The notes beneath the pieces were generated by a model. The model was given only the letters and a program-made list of their open reading frames with translations, was not told the DNA's origin and made no database searches. 21,680 nt of DNA from SZUA-430 sp044375275 (GTDB lineage: Bacteria > Pseudomonadota > Alphaproteobacteria > Micropepsales > Micropepsaceae), in contig JBILMZ010000027.1 in assembly GCA_044375275.1 (NCBI GenBank), positions 1 through 21,680 of the forward strand, read 5' to 3'. A program made the position numbers and the translations under genes. The first letter of the stretch is position 1. Every line of letters begins with the position of its first letter. This document shows positions 8,035-15,842 of the stretch, piece after piece.

Positions 8035-9183
8035 ATGATCGCAGGGCAGACATTCCAAAGTTTCGCGAGGGTTGTGCTGTTTTCATTGTTGACGGCCGGA
8101 GCGCTTCCTGCAGGGGCGCAGGCCGGTGACAAGTGGCGGCTTGTTCAATCTACCGGCCAGGTCACTGCCGGCGGTGCCGGGCTTGTTCCTGTGGCAGTCC
8201 GTCCCAATGACGCTCTTCCAAAGAATGGATGGCTTCAGACTGGACCCAATGGTAGCGCCGTGCTTGCTCATGACCGGGATACCATCATCATCGGTCCCCT
8301 TAGCCGCGTACAATTGCCGGACGAAACCAAGGCTGGAAACACCCAAGTCATCCAGTCGCTCGGTTCGGCTCTCTATCAGATCGGGAAAGAGGCTGCGCCC
8401 CATTTTCAGGTAGATACGCCATATCTTGCGGCAATTGTGAAGGGAACGACTTTTGTCGTGTCAGTGGGAAGCGACTCGGCACGCGTGGACGTGACGGAAG
8501 GCCTGGTCGAGGTAGCGAGCCCCGACGGAAGCAGTGTTGAATACATCCGTCCGGGGCATGCAGGCCTGGTGTCTCATGCGGATGGCACCTCGGGGCGTGT
8601 CAATGTGATCGAATCTCGGGAGAGCCGCGAGGGCTTGCCGTCCGCAGCGCCGGGCCTGTTGGAGCAGGCCGAGGAGCGCGGTGAACGCGAAGTTTTGGAC
8701 TCGAACCAATCGGACAAAGTTGTTGTGGCGACTTCGATTGGGCAGGTCGATCTCAATATTCGTGCAGTTTCGGAGGGGCTTGCCTCGGGTGTCGTGCAGA
8801 CGTCCGTTACGTCTTCTCGCGCTCGCTTGGACGGAGGCGGGAGTGACCGTCAATACGGCAAAGACAGAGAGAATTCCGAGGCCGCATTAACGGCGAAGAC
8901 AGGAGGGGGCGAAGCAAGCGCTGAGGTTCCAAGATTGCCGAGATCAGCTGTGCCATCACCCGTCGTGCCGGTCGATGTCCCGGACTCGCCTTCGGACGAA
9001 AGCCCCGACAACCCGGCTGGAGGTGGTGACCGCGGTGATCACGGCGGCAACGGCGGCGGCAACGGCGGCGGCAACGGCGGCGGTAACGGCGACGATAACG
9101 GCCGCGATGATGACGGTGACTTCGGCAATGACCGCGGGGATCGCGGTGGCAATGGCGGCGGCCGCAGGGGGCGCCGCGGCTAA
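8035..9183 (+). CDS. Secreted FecR-domain protein with Gly/Asn-rich tail
   Basis: The 382-residue product has a signal peptide (about 1-30, ending AGAQA) and a FecR domain at about residues 55-185, including GPNGSAVLAHDRDTIIIGP and the characteristic core VDTPYLAAIVKGTTFVVSV followed by VDVTEGLVEV. FecR domains sit in the periplasm; in the classic Fec system FecR passes a signal to a sigma factor, but many stand-alone FecR proteins, like this one, lack the cytoplasmic part. No sigma factor is nearby. Residues 185-320 look unstructured, and the last 55 or so are Gly/Asn/Asp/Arg-rich with GGGN repeats and a basic end (RRGRRG). An in-frame TAG directly precedes the ATG, so this is the earliest possible start; GGAG lies 11 bases upstream. 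Divergent TpsB and downstream CHASE2 kinase suggest a shared envelope role. Confidence 0.85.
   Translation: MIAGQTFQSFARVVLFSLLTAGALPAGAQAGDKWRLVQSTGQVTAGGAGLVPVAVRPNDALPKNGWLQTGPNGSAVLAHDRDTIIIGPLSRVQLPDETKAGNTQVIQSLGSALYQIGKEAAPHFQVDTPYLAAIVKGTTFVVSVGSDSARVDVTEGLVEVASPDGSSVEYIRPGHAGLVSHADGTSGRVNVIESRESREGLPSAAPGLLEQAEERGEREVLDSNQSDKVVVATSIGQVDLNIRAVSEGLASGVVQTSVTSSRARLDGGGSDRQYGKDRENSEAALTAKTGGGEASAEVPRLPRSAVPSPVVPVDVPDSPSDESPDNPAGGGDRGDHGGNGGGNGGGNGGGNGDDNGRDDDGDFGNDRGDRGGNGGGRRGRRG
9043..9087 (+). repeat. 12-bp tandem repeat encoding Gly-Gly-Gly-Asn
   Basis: About 3.75 copies of a 12-base unit (GGCGGCGGCAAC, last copy with GGT) lie in frame inside the FecR-type gene and encode residues 337-351. 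The units are nearly identical at base level, so copy number could change by slippage without shifting the frame. Confidence 0.85.
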
Positions 9184-9190
9184 GGCTGCG

Positions 9191-9243
9191 AAGCAGGAAG
9201 CCGTCCTGTGCTGCCACGGGTTTGCACGTCCAGGCTTCTGCTT
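9191..9243 (+). terminator. Long imperfect hairpin just after the FecR-type gene
   Basis: Eight bases after the stop codon, AAGCAGGAAGCC (9191-9202) pairs with GGCTTCTGCTT (9233-9243) over 11 bp with one bulged G. Inside the loop GTGC and GCAC can form a second stem. The right arm runs into TTT. This fits a transcription terminator for the FecR-type gene, which would separate it from the CHASE2 kinase. Confidence 0.5.
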
Positions 9244-9334
9244 TAGTGGTCAAGGCATAAGTGCTGAAGCCGGACAGCGAGCCTTCAAGTGCGAGCAGAG
9301 AAATGCCGGATCTGCTGAAAAATACGACTGTTGA

Positions 9335-10012
9335 TCAGGGTGTCTGGTTGACCACTGTCACGCGGTCCTGCTTTCCAGCCAAAACTGCAAGCATGACGCC
9401 AGCTGTATTGTTTATGGCATCGGCGAGTTCGGCGCGGCTGGTTTCTTCCCTGATGTAGTTGGTTCAGAGTTCCGGCTTTCGACTGACTTGCCGGAACCGG
9501 TGGCTTGGCGCGCGTCTTGCGTTTTCATGATCTGCATTGGCGAAGTCCGCGATCAGAGGGTCGCGGCTATTTCGGACCAGAGCGCCTCGGGTTGGCCATG
9601 TGATGAGCAATCAACCACTCATTCCTGGAACGCCGGCTTTGGACGCAATCACCCGTGGGAGGCTGTCGTCATACCAGGAAACCAGGGACAGACAATCGCG
9701 GTGCTCGGTGGCATCCGCAATCCTTGACGTCGGAATGATCGACATGATCGGCCAATGTGCTGCAAAGACCCGGTGGCGAGAGGCGAGGTCGGGGGAGCCG
9801 AAGTCGAAAGACGCAAGCATGATCTCGCAAAACCGCAGATGGACCCAACGTTCCCGGTCAGTTACGTCAGAAGTTGGCCCTTTGAAAGCGTTTTGCCAAA
9901 CAAGTTTCAGGAAAGGGTGAGGACGTATTCGGTTGGTACCCCTGTTCATGGTTCGTCGCCCCTCAAGTGCCTCCGTGACTTTGAGGCCTGAGTGCAAGAC
10001 TTTTTTTACCAT
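9335..10012 (-). pseudogene. Decayed second copy of the secreted protein at 5050-5955
   Basis: Reading one minus-strand frame from about 9985 down to the stop at 9335-9337 gives a protein clearly homologous to the C-terminal two thirds of the 5050-5955 product: shared blocks include FC-x-IMLAS, WYD-x-SL, IASKAGV-x-GMSG, FANAD-x-ENA and AGVMLAVLAGK. By hand count 69 of the last 91 positions are identical, without gaps. Two in-frame TGA codons break it: at 9611-9613, just after GMSG, where the intact copy has proline, and at 9464-9466, where the intact copy has tryptophan (TGG to TGA). The signal peptide and Pro-rich linker are missing; an ATG at 10012 could still open a short product. Several residues conserved elsewhere have changed too (for example tryptophans to Arg or Gln), as expected for relaxed selection. 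It lies antisense between the FecR-type and kinase genes. Confidence 0.85.
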
Positions 10013-10127
10013 GTCCCTTTTCGTGACGTTAGCGGTGGATACGGGAATGTAGGCGTAGGTGCCTGATATCACGCTACAGCCATGCGCGGCAGGCGTTGGG
10101 TGTAGAGGCACCTCGCGATGAGGCGAT

Positions 10128-12374
10128 ATGGCTGCGTACACGGATATTTTATCAGGCTGGCTTCGGACGCGTGTCAGCGGGCTTGTCATTTGCGTGATTG
10201 CGTTCGCAATCCTGACCACTGGAGTGCTGTCGCCCCTGTCGTTGGCCCTCCGGGATACCTGGTTCAAGGTCTTTTCACGTTCCGCGTCAGGGGACGTGCT
10301 TGTGCTGCATATCGACGCCAGAAGCCTGCGTGAACTTGAATCGTGGCCTTGGCCTCGCAGTCATCACGCTGTTGTTCTGGAGCGACTGCGTCATGCGGGC
10401 GCAGAGGTTGTAGCATTCGACATCGACTTTTCGTCTGCCTCCGTACCTTTGGAAGACAAAGCGCTGGCATCATCGATTGAGCGGGCTGCGGGTAACGTCG
10501 TGTTAGCATCTGTGGTTCAGCCAACGGGAGCGACGAACGGCTCCCTTCTCGAAACCTTGCCACTCCCGGCGTTTGCAACGCATGCGCTCATAGGCAATGC
10601 AAACATTCTGAATGTGACGGGTGTCGCTCGCGAAGCAAGCCTTTCAGTATTCGGTCCGGACGGGTCACCAAGACCCAGCTTCGCGGCGCTTGTTGCCCAA
10701 AGGGAATTTGCAGCAAATTGGCTCTTCACGATCGATCATTCCATTGATGTCAGGACCATTCCTCGCCTCTCCTACGTGGATGTACTCAAAGGTCGATTTG
10801 ATTCGAAGAATGTAGCCGGCAAACGAGTCATCGTAGGAGCGACGGCTGTCGAATTGGGAGATCGTGTTTCTGTCCCGGTACAAGGCGTCATCGCTGGCGC
10901 GGATCTTCAAGCGATCATTTCAGAGAGCATCTTGCAGGATCGCATGCTGGTGGATACGGGCCTGCTGGGCAACGCTTTGCTTGTCATCGCGACATTGATG
11001 TTTCTCAGGCCGTGGCAAATGCAATGGGGCGCGCGTACCGTCGCACTTCCGGCCGTGATGGCTATTGCCGGACTTCTTGCCATTAGCGCAGTGACATTCC
11101 AGGTCGCGGGGGTACTTGTCGATCCGATTGGTGGTATTGTTGTCACGGCGGCTTGCATAGCTTGGGTAGGATTGTTGGAGCTTGCTACCCGATCACGAAC
11201 GCTTTTGCGCGAACGCTCGACCAGCACCATGCGGCAGATGATGATCACGCACATCGTTGAGGACAGTTCTGATGGGATTGTCGTGGTACGCGATACCGGC
11301 AAAGTCGAACTCTGCAACGAGCAGGCTGCGCGGCTTCTCAACGTGCCCCAACGCGCTCTGACGGGCCACTCTGTGGAGAGTTTTCTTCCAGAGTTTGATG
11401 CCACCGTTCCTTCAGGTGACAGCGTTGAGGGGCAGGGCCGGACTTGCGATATCAGATTGGACGGGCCGGACGGAGGCTATCTCATTGAGATGTCGGTTCG
11501 CCGTTCGCGATTTGACGTGATGGATGACGCAGCCGGAACCGGGGCGACCTATCTTGACATTTATACGCTGCGCGACGTGACGGCCGTCAGGAAGGCGCGC
11601 GCCGCCGAGCAGAGGGCTCAGGAAGAGCGGTTGCTCGCCGAGCGCGCAAAAACAAACTTCGTCGCCAATATGAGCCATGAGCTTCGGACGCCGCTCAATG
11701 CCATCATCGGTTTTACTGAGATGCTCTCGAACGAAGTTCTGGGACCAGTCCAGCAAAGGGCCTATGTCGAGCATGCGGATATTGTTGTTAAGAGCAGCCA
11801 CAACCTTCTCGCGGTCATCAATAACGTCATTGAGGTGGCACGGCTCGACAGTGATCTTGTGGAACTCAATCGGGAAAATTTTCCGCTGGTCGAGGCTTTT
11901 GATTCAGCTTTAGTCCTCGTTCGTGCACTGACACTCTACAAGGAGCATGACATCAGGGTGGCGGTGGCACCGGAGGTCACGCATATCGTCAGTGATGCAC
12001 GCCTGCTGAAGCAGGTGATCTACAACCTGTTGTCCAATGCCGTGAAATTCAGCCCGGCAGGAAGCCGTGTGAGCTGCTCGGCGTGGATCGAGGGTTCGGA
12101 TGTCGTGATCGAAATCGAGGACCAAGGCTGCGGAATTGATGCCGGGGCCACTCCGCGCCTGGCTGAACTGTTCGGACATGCGGAAAGTGCCTTCTCGAGG
12201 CCTCACGACGGGCTGGGGATTGGCCTGCACCTCGTGAAGAGATGCCTTGAAAAGCTTGACAGCCGACTGTCATTACATACAGCGCTGGGGGGCGGCACAC
12301 GCGTGCGGGTTGTGTTGACGTCCGCTGCCGTTGTTGAGCTGGATACGCGTGCCTCGACCGCGCTTGCGGGCTGA
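10128..12374 (+). CDS. CHASE2-PAS sensor histidine kinase
   Basis: The 748-residue protein begins with one membrane segment (about 18-38), then an extracytoplasmic CHASE2 domain (about 40-275; DTWFKVFSR, HIDARSLRELESWPWPR and AEVVAFDIDFS are typical), then three membrane segments (about 279-352), a PAS domain (about 370-480), a HisKA domain with the phospho-accepting H517 in NMSHELRTPLNAIIGF, and an ATPase domain with N633/N637 (NLLSNAVKFS), D665 (DQGCGID) and GLGIGL at 695. All catalytic boxes look intact. There is no receiver domain and no response regulator gene nearby, so it is an orphan kinase. Its HisKA sequence resembles the PleC/DivJ/PdhS group. The ATG at 10128 has TGAGG four bases upstream. 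CHASE2 is a predicted sensing domain of unknown ligand. Confidence 0.93.
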   Translation: MAAYTDILSGWLRTRVSGLVICVIAFAILTTGVLSPLSLALRDTWFKVFSRSASGDVLVLHIDARSLRELESWPWPRSHHAVVLERLRHAGAEVVAFDIDFSSASVPLEDKALASSIERAAGNVVLASVVQPTGATNGSLLETLPLPAFATHALIGNANILNVTGVAREASLSVFGPDGSPRPSFAALVAQREFAANWLFTIDHSIDVRTIPRLSYVDVLKGRFDSKNVAGKRVIVGATAVELGDRVSVPVQGVIAGADLQAIISESILQDRMLVDTGLLGNALLVIATLMFLRPWQMQWGARTVALPAVMAIAGLLAISAVTFQVAGVLVDPIGGIVVTAACIAWVGLLELATRSRTLLRERSTSTMRQMMITHIVEDSSDGIVVVRDTGKVELCNEQAARLLNVPQRALTGHSVESFLPEFDATVPSGDSVEGQGRTCDIRLDGPDGGYLIEMSVRRSRFDVMDDAAGTGATYLDIYTLRDVTAVRKARAAEQRAQEERLLAERAKTNFVANMSHELRTPLNAIIGFTEMLSNEVLGPVQQRAYVEHADIVVKSSHNLLAVINNVIEVARLDSDLVELNRENFPLVEAFDSALVLVRALTLYKEHDIRVAVAPEVTHIVSDARLLKQVIYNLLSNAVKFSPAGSRVSCSAWIEGSDVVIEIEDQGCGIDAGATPRLAELFGHAESAFSRPHDGLGIGLHLVKRCLEKLDSRLSLHTALGGGTRVRVVLTSAAVVELDTRASTALAG

Positions 12375-12394
12375 GGTTGCGTTTCGGCCGATCG

Positions 12395-14335
12395 TCAGGT
12401 GCGCGAAGCTGCAGTGGTTGAATTCAGGCGCCGTGGCGAAGCCGGTCGCCGGGACGGCGACTTCCCGCCCAGCCGGGTAATCTTGCGGAGTGCTGCACTG
12501 GCCAGTCCTGTCCAGCTGTTGAGGCGGCGTTCAAGTTGCTGGACATGCATGCGTTCGAAGCGAAGGTCTTCCTCGATCCGCTGGGCCCGCGCCTGAACGT
12601 CCGTGAGTTCGGTCTGCTCGATCAACACCACTGGTTCTGACGGCGCAGGCTGGTTCTCGCCCATGCGGCCGCCACTGAGGGCCCATGACTCCGCGAGTTC
12701 GGCGCGCAGTTCGGCGATCTCGGACTGGGCGGCCCTTTCGTCGGCTTCCAGTTCCTTGAGCTTGTCCTGGGCCACCTTGAGCGCATCCTGATAGCGCTTG
12801 GCGTCAGCGGCGATCTGGATGGCCTGCTTTTCGTGCTTGTGGATCTGCTCCTTTGCTGCAGCGAGTTCGCGCGACAGGGACATGGAGTTGGACAGCGCGC
12901 CTTGCAGCTCGCCCGACAGTGACATGATCTTGGTCCGCGCTTCCTCGACGTCTGCCTTGGTCTTTCCGCCTTGGCCTCCCTGCTTGCGGAGTTCGGTTTC
13001 GATCCACTCTGTGCGCTTGGATACGCTTTCGGCCATGGTTCGCAGGTCCGATGCGTCCGTGGTCATGCGCTTGAGGGTTTGAGACATCTCGTTCCGGTTT
13101 CGCTCGAGTTCGGCTATGTCCCGGATCAGGTTCGAGGCGTGTTTTTCTGCGGCTTCGGCACGCCGCAGGTTCTGCGCGGACGCTGTTTGAAGATCTGCCG
13201 TGTCATGCTGAAGTTGATTGAGGGCACTTTCAAACCCGGCGGAAGCATGTTCTGCCCGTGTTGCACGCTCCGAGACTGTCGACAATTCGGTTTCGAGTGT
13301 CCGCGCGCGCTGCACCAGGCTTTGGTGCTTGCGCGCTAGATCCGCGTGTGCTGCCCGTTCCTGTGAGAGTTCGGCGCGGAGCATGTCAGCGCCATCCGCG
13401 CGCTGTCTCGCTTCGGCGACATCGAGGTCAGCCTGCTTGAGCGCGTCGGTCTGGGCGTAGGCGACGACACCGAAAAGCTTTGCACTCTCCGAGAAGTTCT
13501 GGCGAACGCGGTCGAGTTCCCGCTTCGGGTCTGCCGCCTTCGGCTCGTCGCAAAGTGTCGTCAGCGCGCGGTAGGCGGATTTCACCCAGGAGGGCACTTC
13601 CGTGTGCGCTTCGAGCTCCGCCATCGTGGCGCGATGGTTGTGCAGTTCCAGATCGAGGAATTCACGCACGTCCTGGCTGGCGTCCGAGACCGACCGGGGC
13701 CACTGAATGCCCAGGCGACCGGAGGTTTGCGCGAAGAGGCTGCGCCAGTCTTCCAGCAGGACATCAAGGGACACAATATTGCGGGCCAGGTGCCGTGTCT
13801 CGTACTCGGCGTCGAGATAGTGGCGCAGCCACAGCAGCATCGCCTTTTCGAAGGAGATGCCGTCGCGCTCGCGCAGTGACTCTGCGACTTCCAGCGGATT
13901 GCGGACGATGATGACGGGTGCCGAGCGGATGCCTGTCTTTTCAAGGACGGACATCCAGTAGGGCAGCGTCCGGCACATCCGCGGGTCCTTGAGGACGATG
14001 AGCGGGGCATTGCCGAACTCCTCATCGATGGCCTGCTGGATCTTGCCGCCGAACTTTGACGCCGTGTCATTGTCGCGCCATCGCAGGGGCGGTGCGCGCC
14101 AGTCGTCCCAGGTTGTGTCGATGGAGGCGAGCAGCTGCTCATGCAGGGCGACAAGGCGAGCAGATTCCCAGTGGCCACGGGGATTGGATTCGCTGGCTGG
14201 TACCAGATGGCGGGGGAGTGCGGCGCCGAGGAAGCTGATGATGCGGGCGAGGGCGGATGACCCGCTTCGGTGCATTCCAAGGACGAGGATGGCTGTCCTG
14301 TAGGGAACAGACAATCGATCCGGCCTTTTTGCCAT
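12395..14335 (-). CDS. Sulfotransferase-domain protein with long coiled-coil extension
   Basis: The first 260 or so residues form a PAPS-dependent sulfotransferase domain: the 5'-phosphosulfate loop LGMHRSGSSAL at 19-29, LKDPRM at 115-120 and the 3'-phosphate motif VRNPLEVAESL at 144-154. Such enzymes add sulfate to sugars, lipids or other acceptors. From about residue 295 to 580 the sequence is a long Ala/Glu/Lys/Gln-rich coiled coil with almost no proline, then a short variable linker, a second short helix and a very basic tail (about 25 residues). I chose the ATG at 14335 (AGGA adjacent, GGAG further up) over a TTG 36 bases upstream; this gives 646 residues. It converges with the CHASE2 kinase 20 bases away. 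No glycan synthesis genes are in the window, so the acceptor is unknown. Confidence 0.85.
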   Translation of the reverse strand: MAKRPDRLSVPYRTAILVLGMHRSGSSALARIISFLGAALPRHLVPASESNPRGHWESARLVALHEQLLASIDTTWDDWRAPPLRWRDNDTASKFGGKIQQAIDEEFGNAPLIVLKDPRMCRTLPYWMSVLEKTGIRSAPVIIVRNPLEVAESLRERDGISFEKAMLLWLRHYLDAEYETRHLARNIVSLDVLLEDWRSLFAQTSGRLGIQWPRSVSDASQDVREFLDLELHNHRATMAELEAHTEVPSWVKSAYRALTTLCDEPKAADPKRELDRVRQNFSESAKLFGVVAYAQTDALKQADLDVAEARQRADGADMLRAELSQERAAHADLARKHQSLVQRARTLETELSTVSERATRAEHASAGFESALNQLQHDTADLQTASAQNLRRAEAAEKHASNLIRDIAELERNRNEMSQTLKRMTTDASDLRTMAESVSKRTEWIETELRKQGGQGGKTKADVEEARTKIMSLSGELQGALSNSMSLSRELAAAKEQIHKHEKQAIQIAADAKRYQDALKVAQDKLKELEADERAAQSEIAELRAELAESWALSGGRMGENQPAPSEPVVLIEQTELTDVQARAQRIEEDLRFERMHVQQLERRLNSWTGLASAALRKITRLGGKSPSRRPASPRRLNSTTAASRT

Positions 14336-14688
14336 TCCTGCACTCTCCACTCGCAACTCTGATGACTGCAACGCGCGCGCGAGTCCTCAGGATCTGTTAC
14401 CCCCGAATATCCCACCAACGAATCGCCTCTCATGATGATGCCTTAATGCATCGGGCCAGGCATTCCGCAGGCTCGCTTTCCACAGGCGATGTGGTCAACC
14501 GCGCACAGGTAGAGTGTCTTGGAATTCATACGATCTGCGCCGTATGCATTATCCTGGTTGAAAGGTGGGCGCGCTTGATCGTGTCCGTAGGTTACCCGGC
14601 GCTGTCAGCGACTTCTGCGCGATGCGAGCGGCCTGATTCACCGGCAGCTTGGTTTGCCCGCGGCGGGCGGGATGTTACCACTCTCCGC
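14336..14688. other. Divergent intergenic region without a recognisable gene
   Basis: This 353-base gap separates the sulfotransferase gene from the M23 peptidase gene and should hold both promoters. I see no RNA gene or convincing short reading frame in it. It contains a perfect inverted repeat, CATACG (14527-14532) and CGTATG (14541-14546) around eight bases, next to a TTGGAA that could be a -35 element (14519-14524). The frame of the M23 gene stays open upstream through most of this region, but the translation there has no family resemblance and I treat it as non-coding. Confidence 0.4.
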
Positions 14689-15312
14689 ATGACGCCTGAG
14701 TTGAAAGTCGCGGCCGCGACTGCCGTGTTCCTGCTGACCCTGACGACGTGTTCGTTCCTGTTGCAGGATCGGGCAGAGGAGCATGAGTCCACGCAGGTGA
14801 TCCGGCTCGGGGCATGGCCGCGCGAGGAGCCGGCGCACCAGAGAGACATCATCCTGCCTGTCAGTGGTGTGTCGCGAAAGGGGCTCAAGGACACCTGGGG
14901 TGTGCCGCGAGATGGTGGCCGGACCCACAAGGGGATCGATATCATGGCACCCAAAGGGACGCCCGTGATTGCGGCCACGGCCGGGCGGATTATGCGCCTG
15001 CACCAGAGTGATCGGGGTGGCGTTACCCTGTACCAGCAAGACGAGGACGGGCAGCATATCTTCTATTATGCGCATCTGGACCGGTATGCCGATGGGGTCC
15101 GTGCGGGCATGAAGGTCAGGCAGGGGCAGGTCATCGCCTATGTTGGCGAGAGCGGAAATGCGCCGGTGCCGCATCTGCATTTCGAGATCCAGATGCAGAA
15201 TTCGTCACGCAGGTGGTGGAGCGGGGAGGCTTTCAATCCTTACCCTGTCCTGCTTTCGGGTGATCTGCCGGGCAGGTCTTTGAAGGGCCCGGTTCTGGCA
15301 CGATTGAAGTAG
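14689..15312 (+). CDS. M23-family peptidase (LytM-type), membrane-anchored
   Basis: M23 enzymes are zinc metalloendopeptidases that cut peptidoglycan cross-bridges, or act as inactive regulators of other cell-wall enzymes. With the ATG at 14689 the product has 207 residues: a hydrophobic N-terminal segment (about 7-25) as signal anchor or, less likely, an atypical lipoprotein signal (LTTC), then the M23 domain. Zinc ligands are present: H80 and D84 in RTHKGID and H164 in PHLHFEI (H162 and H164), with H129 in YYAHLD as the expected additional active-site histidine, so it should be active. A longer frame starting at 14257 overlaps the sulfotransferase gene and is unlikely. The gene stands alone, followed 62 bases later by a small secreted-protein gene on the same strand. 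Confidence 0.88.
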   Translation: MTPELKVAAATAVFLLTLTTCSFLLQDRAEEHESTQVIRLGAWPREEPAHQRDIILPVSGVSRKGLKDTWGVPRDGGRTHKGIDIMAPKGTPVIAATAGRIMRLHQSDRGGVTLYQQDEDGQHIFYYAHLDRYADGVRAGMKVRQGQVIAYVGESGNAPVPHLHFEIQMQNSSRRWWSGEAFNPYPVLLSGDLPGRSLKGPVLARLK

Positions 15313-15374
15313 CCCCTTTTTCGGGGACAGCGGTTGTGATTAAACCATCTGACCGGTGAAGCAGGGATTTTCGC

Positions 15375-15812
15375 GTGCGCACAAAACTGTTGTCCATGTT
15401 GCTGTTCGTCCTGGCGGCGCCTGCCGTGACGGCCAAGACCATCGATTCAACCGTGATCGAGGGCCTGGGTCTTGATGGAAGGTGGGCACAAAGCTGCAAT
15501 CGACCGGCCAGTGCGGACAATCCCTATCTGGTCTACGCGGCGCCGGATGCCGGGCAGCCGACGGAGCGTCGGGTGTCTCCGCCCGACGAAGACAGGATTA
15601 CCGAACTGCTGGACGTTCAGTGGCTCAAGACGCGCGAGCTCGTCTGGGTGATTGCCGAAGGCGAGGTCATGCTCACGATCGTCAGCAAGCTCGAGGGCAA
15701 CAGGATGCGCGTGTGGTCCATGTCGACCACAGACGGACAGTCATTCATCTCGAAGGGCAAGGGACAGGATGGACATCCCACGCCCTGGCTCAACAAGTGC
15801 GAGACGAATTAG
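15375..15812 (+). CDS. Small secreted protein, paralogue of 17368-17832
   Basis: I do not recognise the family. The 145-residue product has a Sec signal peptide (1 to about 20, ending VTA). The mature part shares a clear pattern with the product of 17368-17832: GL-x-G-[RK]-W-A-x2-C near the start, NP-x2-x-Y, G-x-PTE, an acidic-aromatic middle, DG-x-x-F-x-x-x-GK, and TPW-x-NKC at the end. The two conserved cysteines (SCN and NKC) could form a disulfide joining the termini, which fits a small beta-rich periplasmic domain. The start is a GTG with AGGGA about nine bases upstream; the next in-frame ATG (15396) would shorten the signal peptide by seven residues. The gene follows the M23 peptidase gene by 62 bases on the same strand and may be co-transcribed with it. 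Confidence 0.75.
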   Translation: MRTKLLSMLLFVLAAPAVTAKTIDSTVIEGLGLDGRWAQSCNRPASADNPYLVYAAPDAGQPTERRVSPPDEDRITELLDVQWLKTRELVWVIAEGEVMLTIVSKLEGNRMRVWSMSTTDGQSFISKGKGQDGHPTPWLNKCETN

Positions 15813-15842
15813 GTCCCTTGGGTTCTTGCCTGATTTTCCGGG

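Noticed and set aside
9043..9087. Short regular repeats as a CRISPR-like array
   Set aside because: The 12-bp units are directly adjacent without spacers and encode an in-frame Gly/Asn tract of the FecR-type protein.
9464..9613. Possible recoding of TGA as an amino acid in the second copy of the secreted protein
   Set aside because: One TGA replaces proline and one tryptophan, other tryptophans changed to unrelated residues, and genes elsewhere in the window use TGA as a normal stop. Decay is the simpler explanation.
14257..14688. Upstream extension of the M23 reading frame
   Set aside because: It would overlap the divergent sulfotransferase gene, and the translation there shows no domain; the hydrophobic anchor begins naturally at the ATG at 14689.
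15316..15329. CCCC-TTTTTC-GGGG after the M23 gene as a terminator
   Set aside because: The stem is only four base pairs and no T-run follows it.
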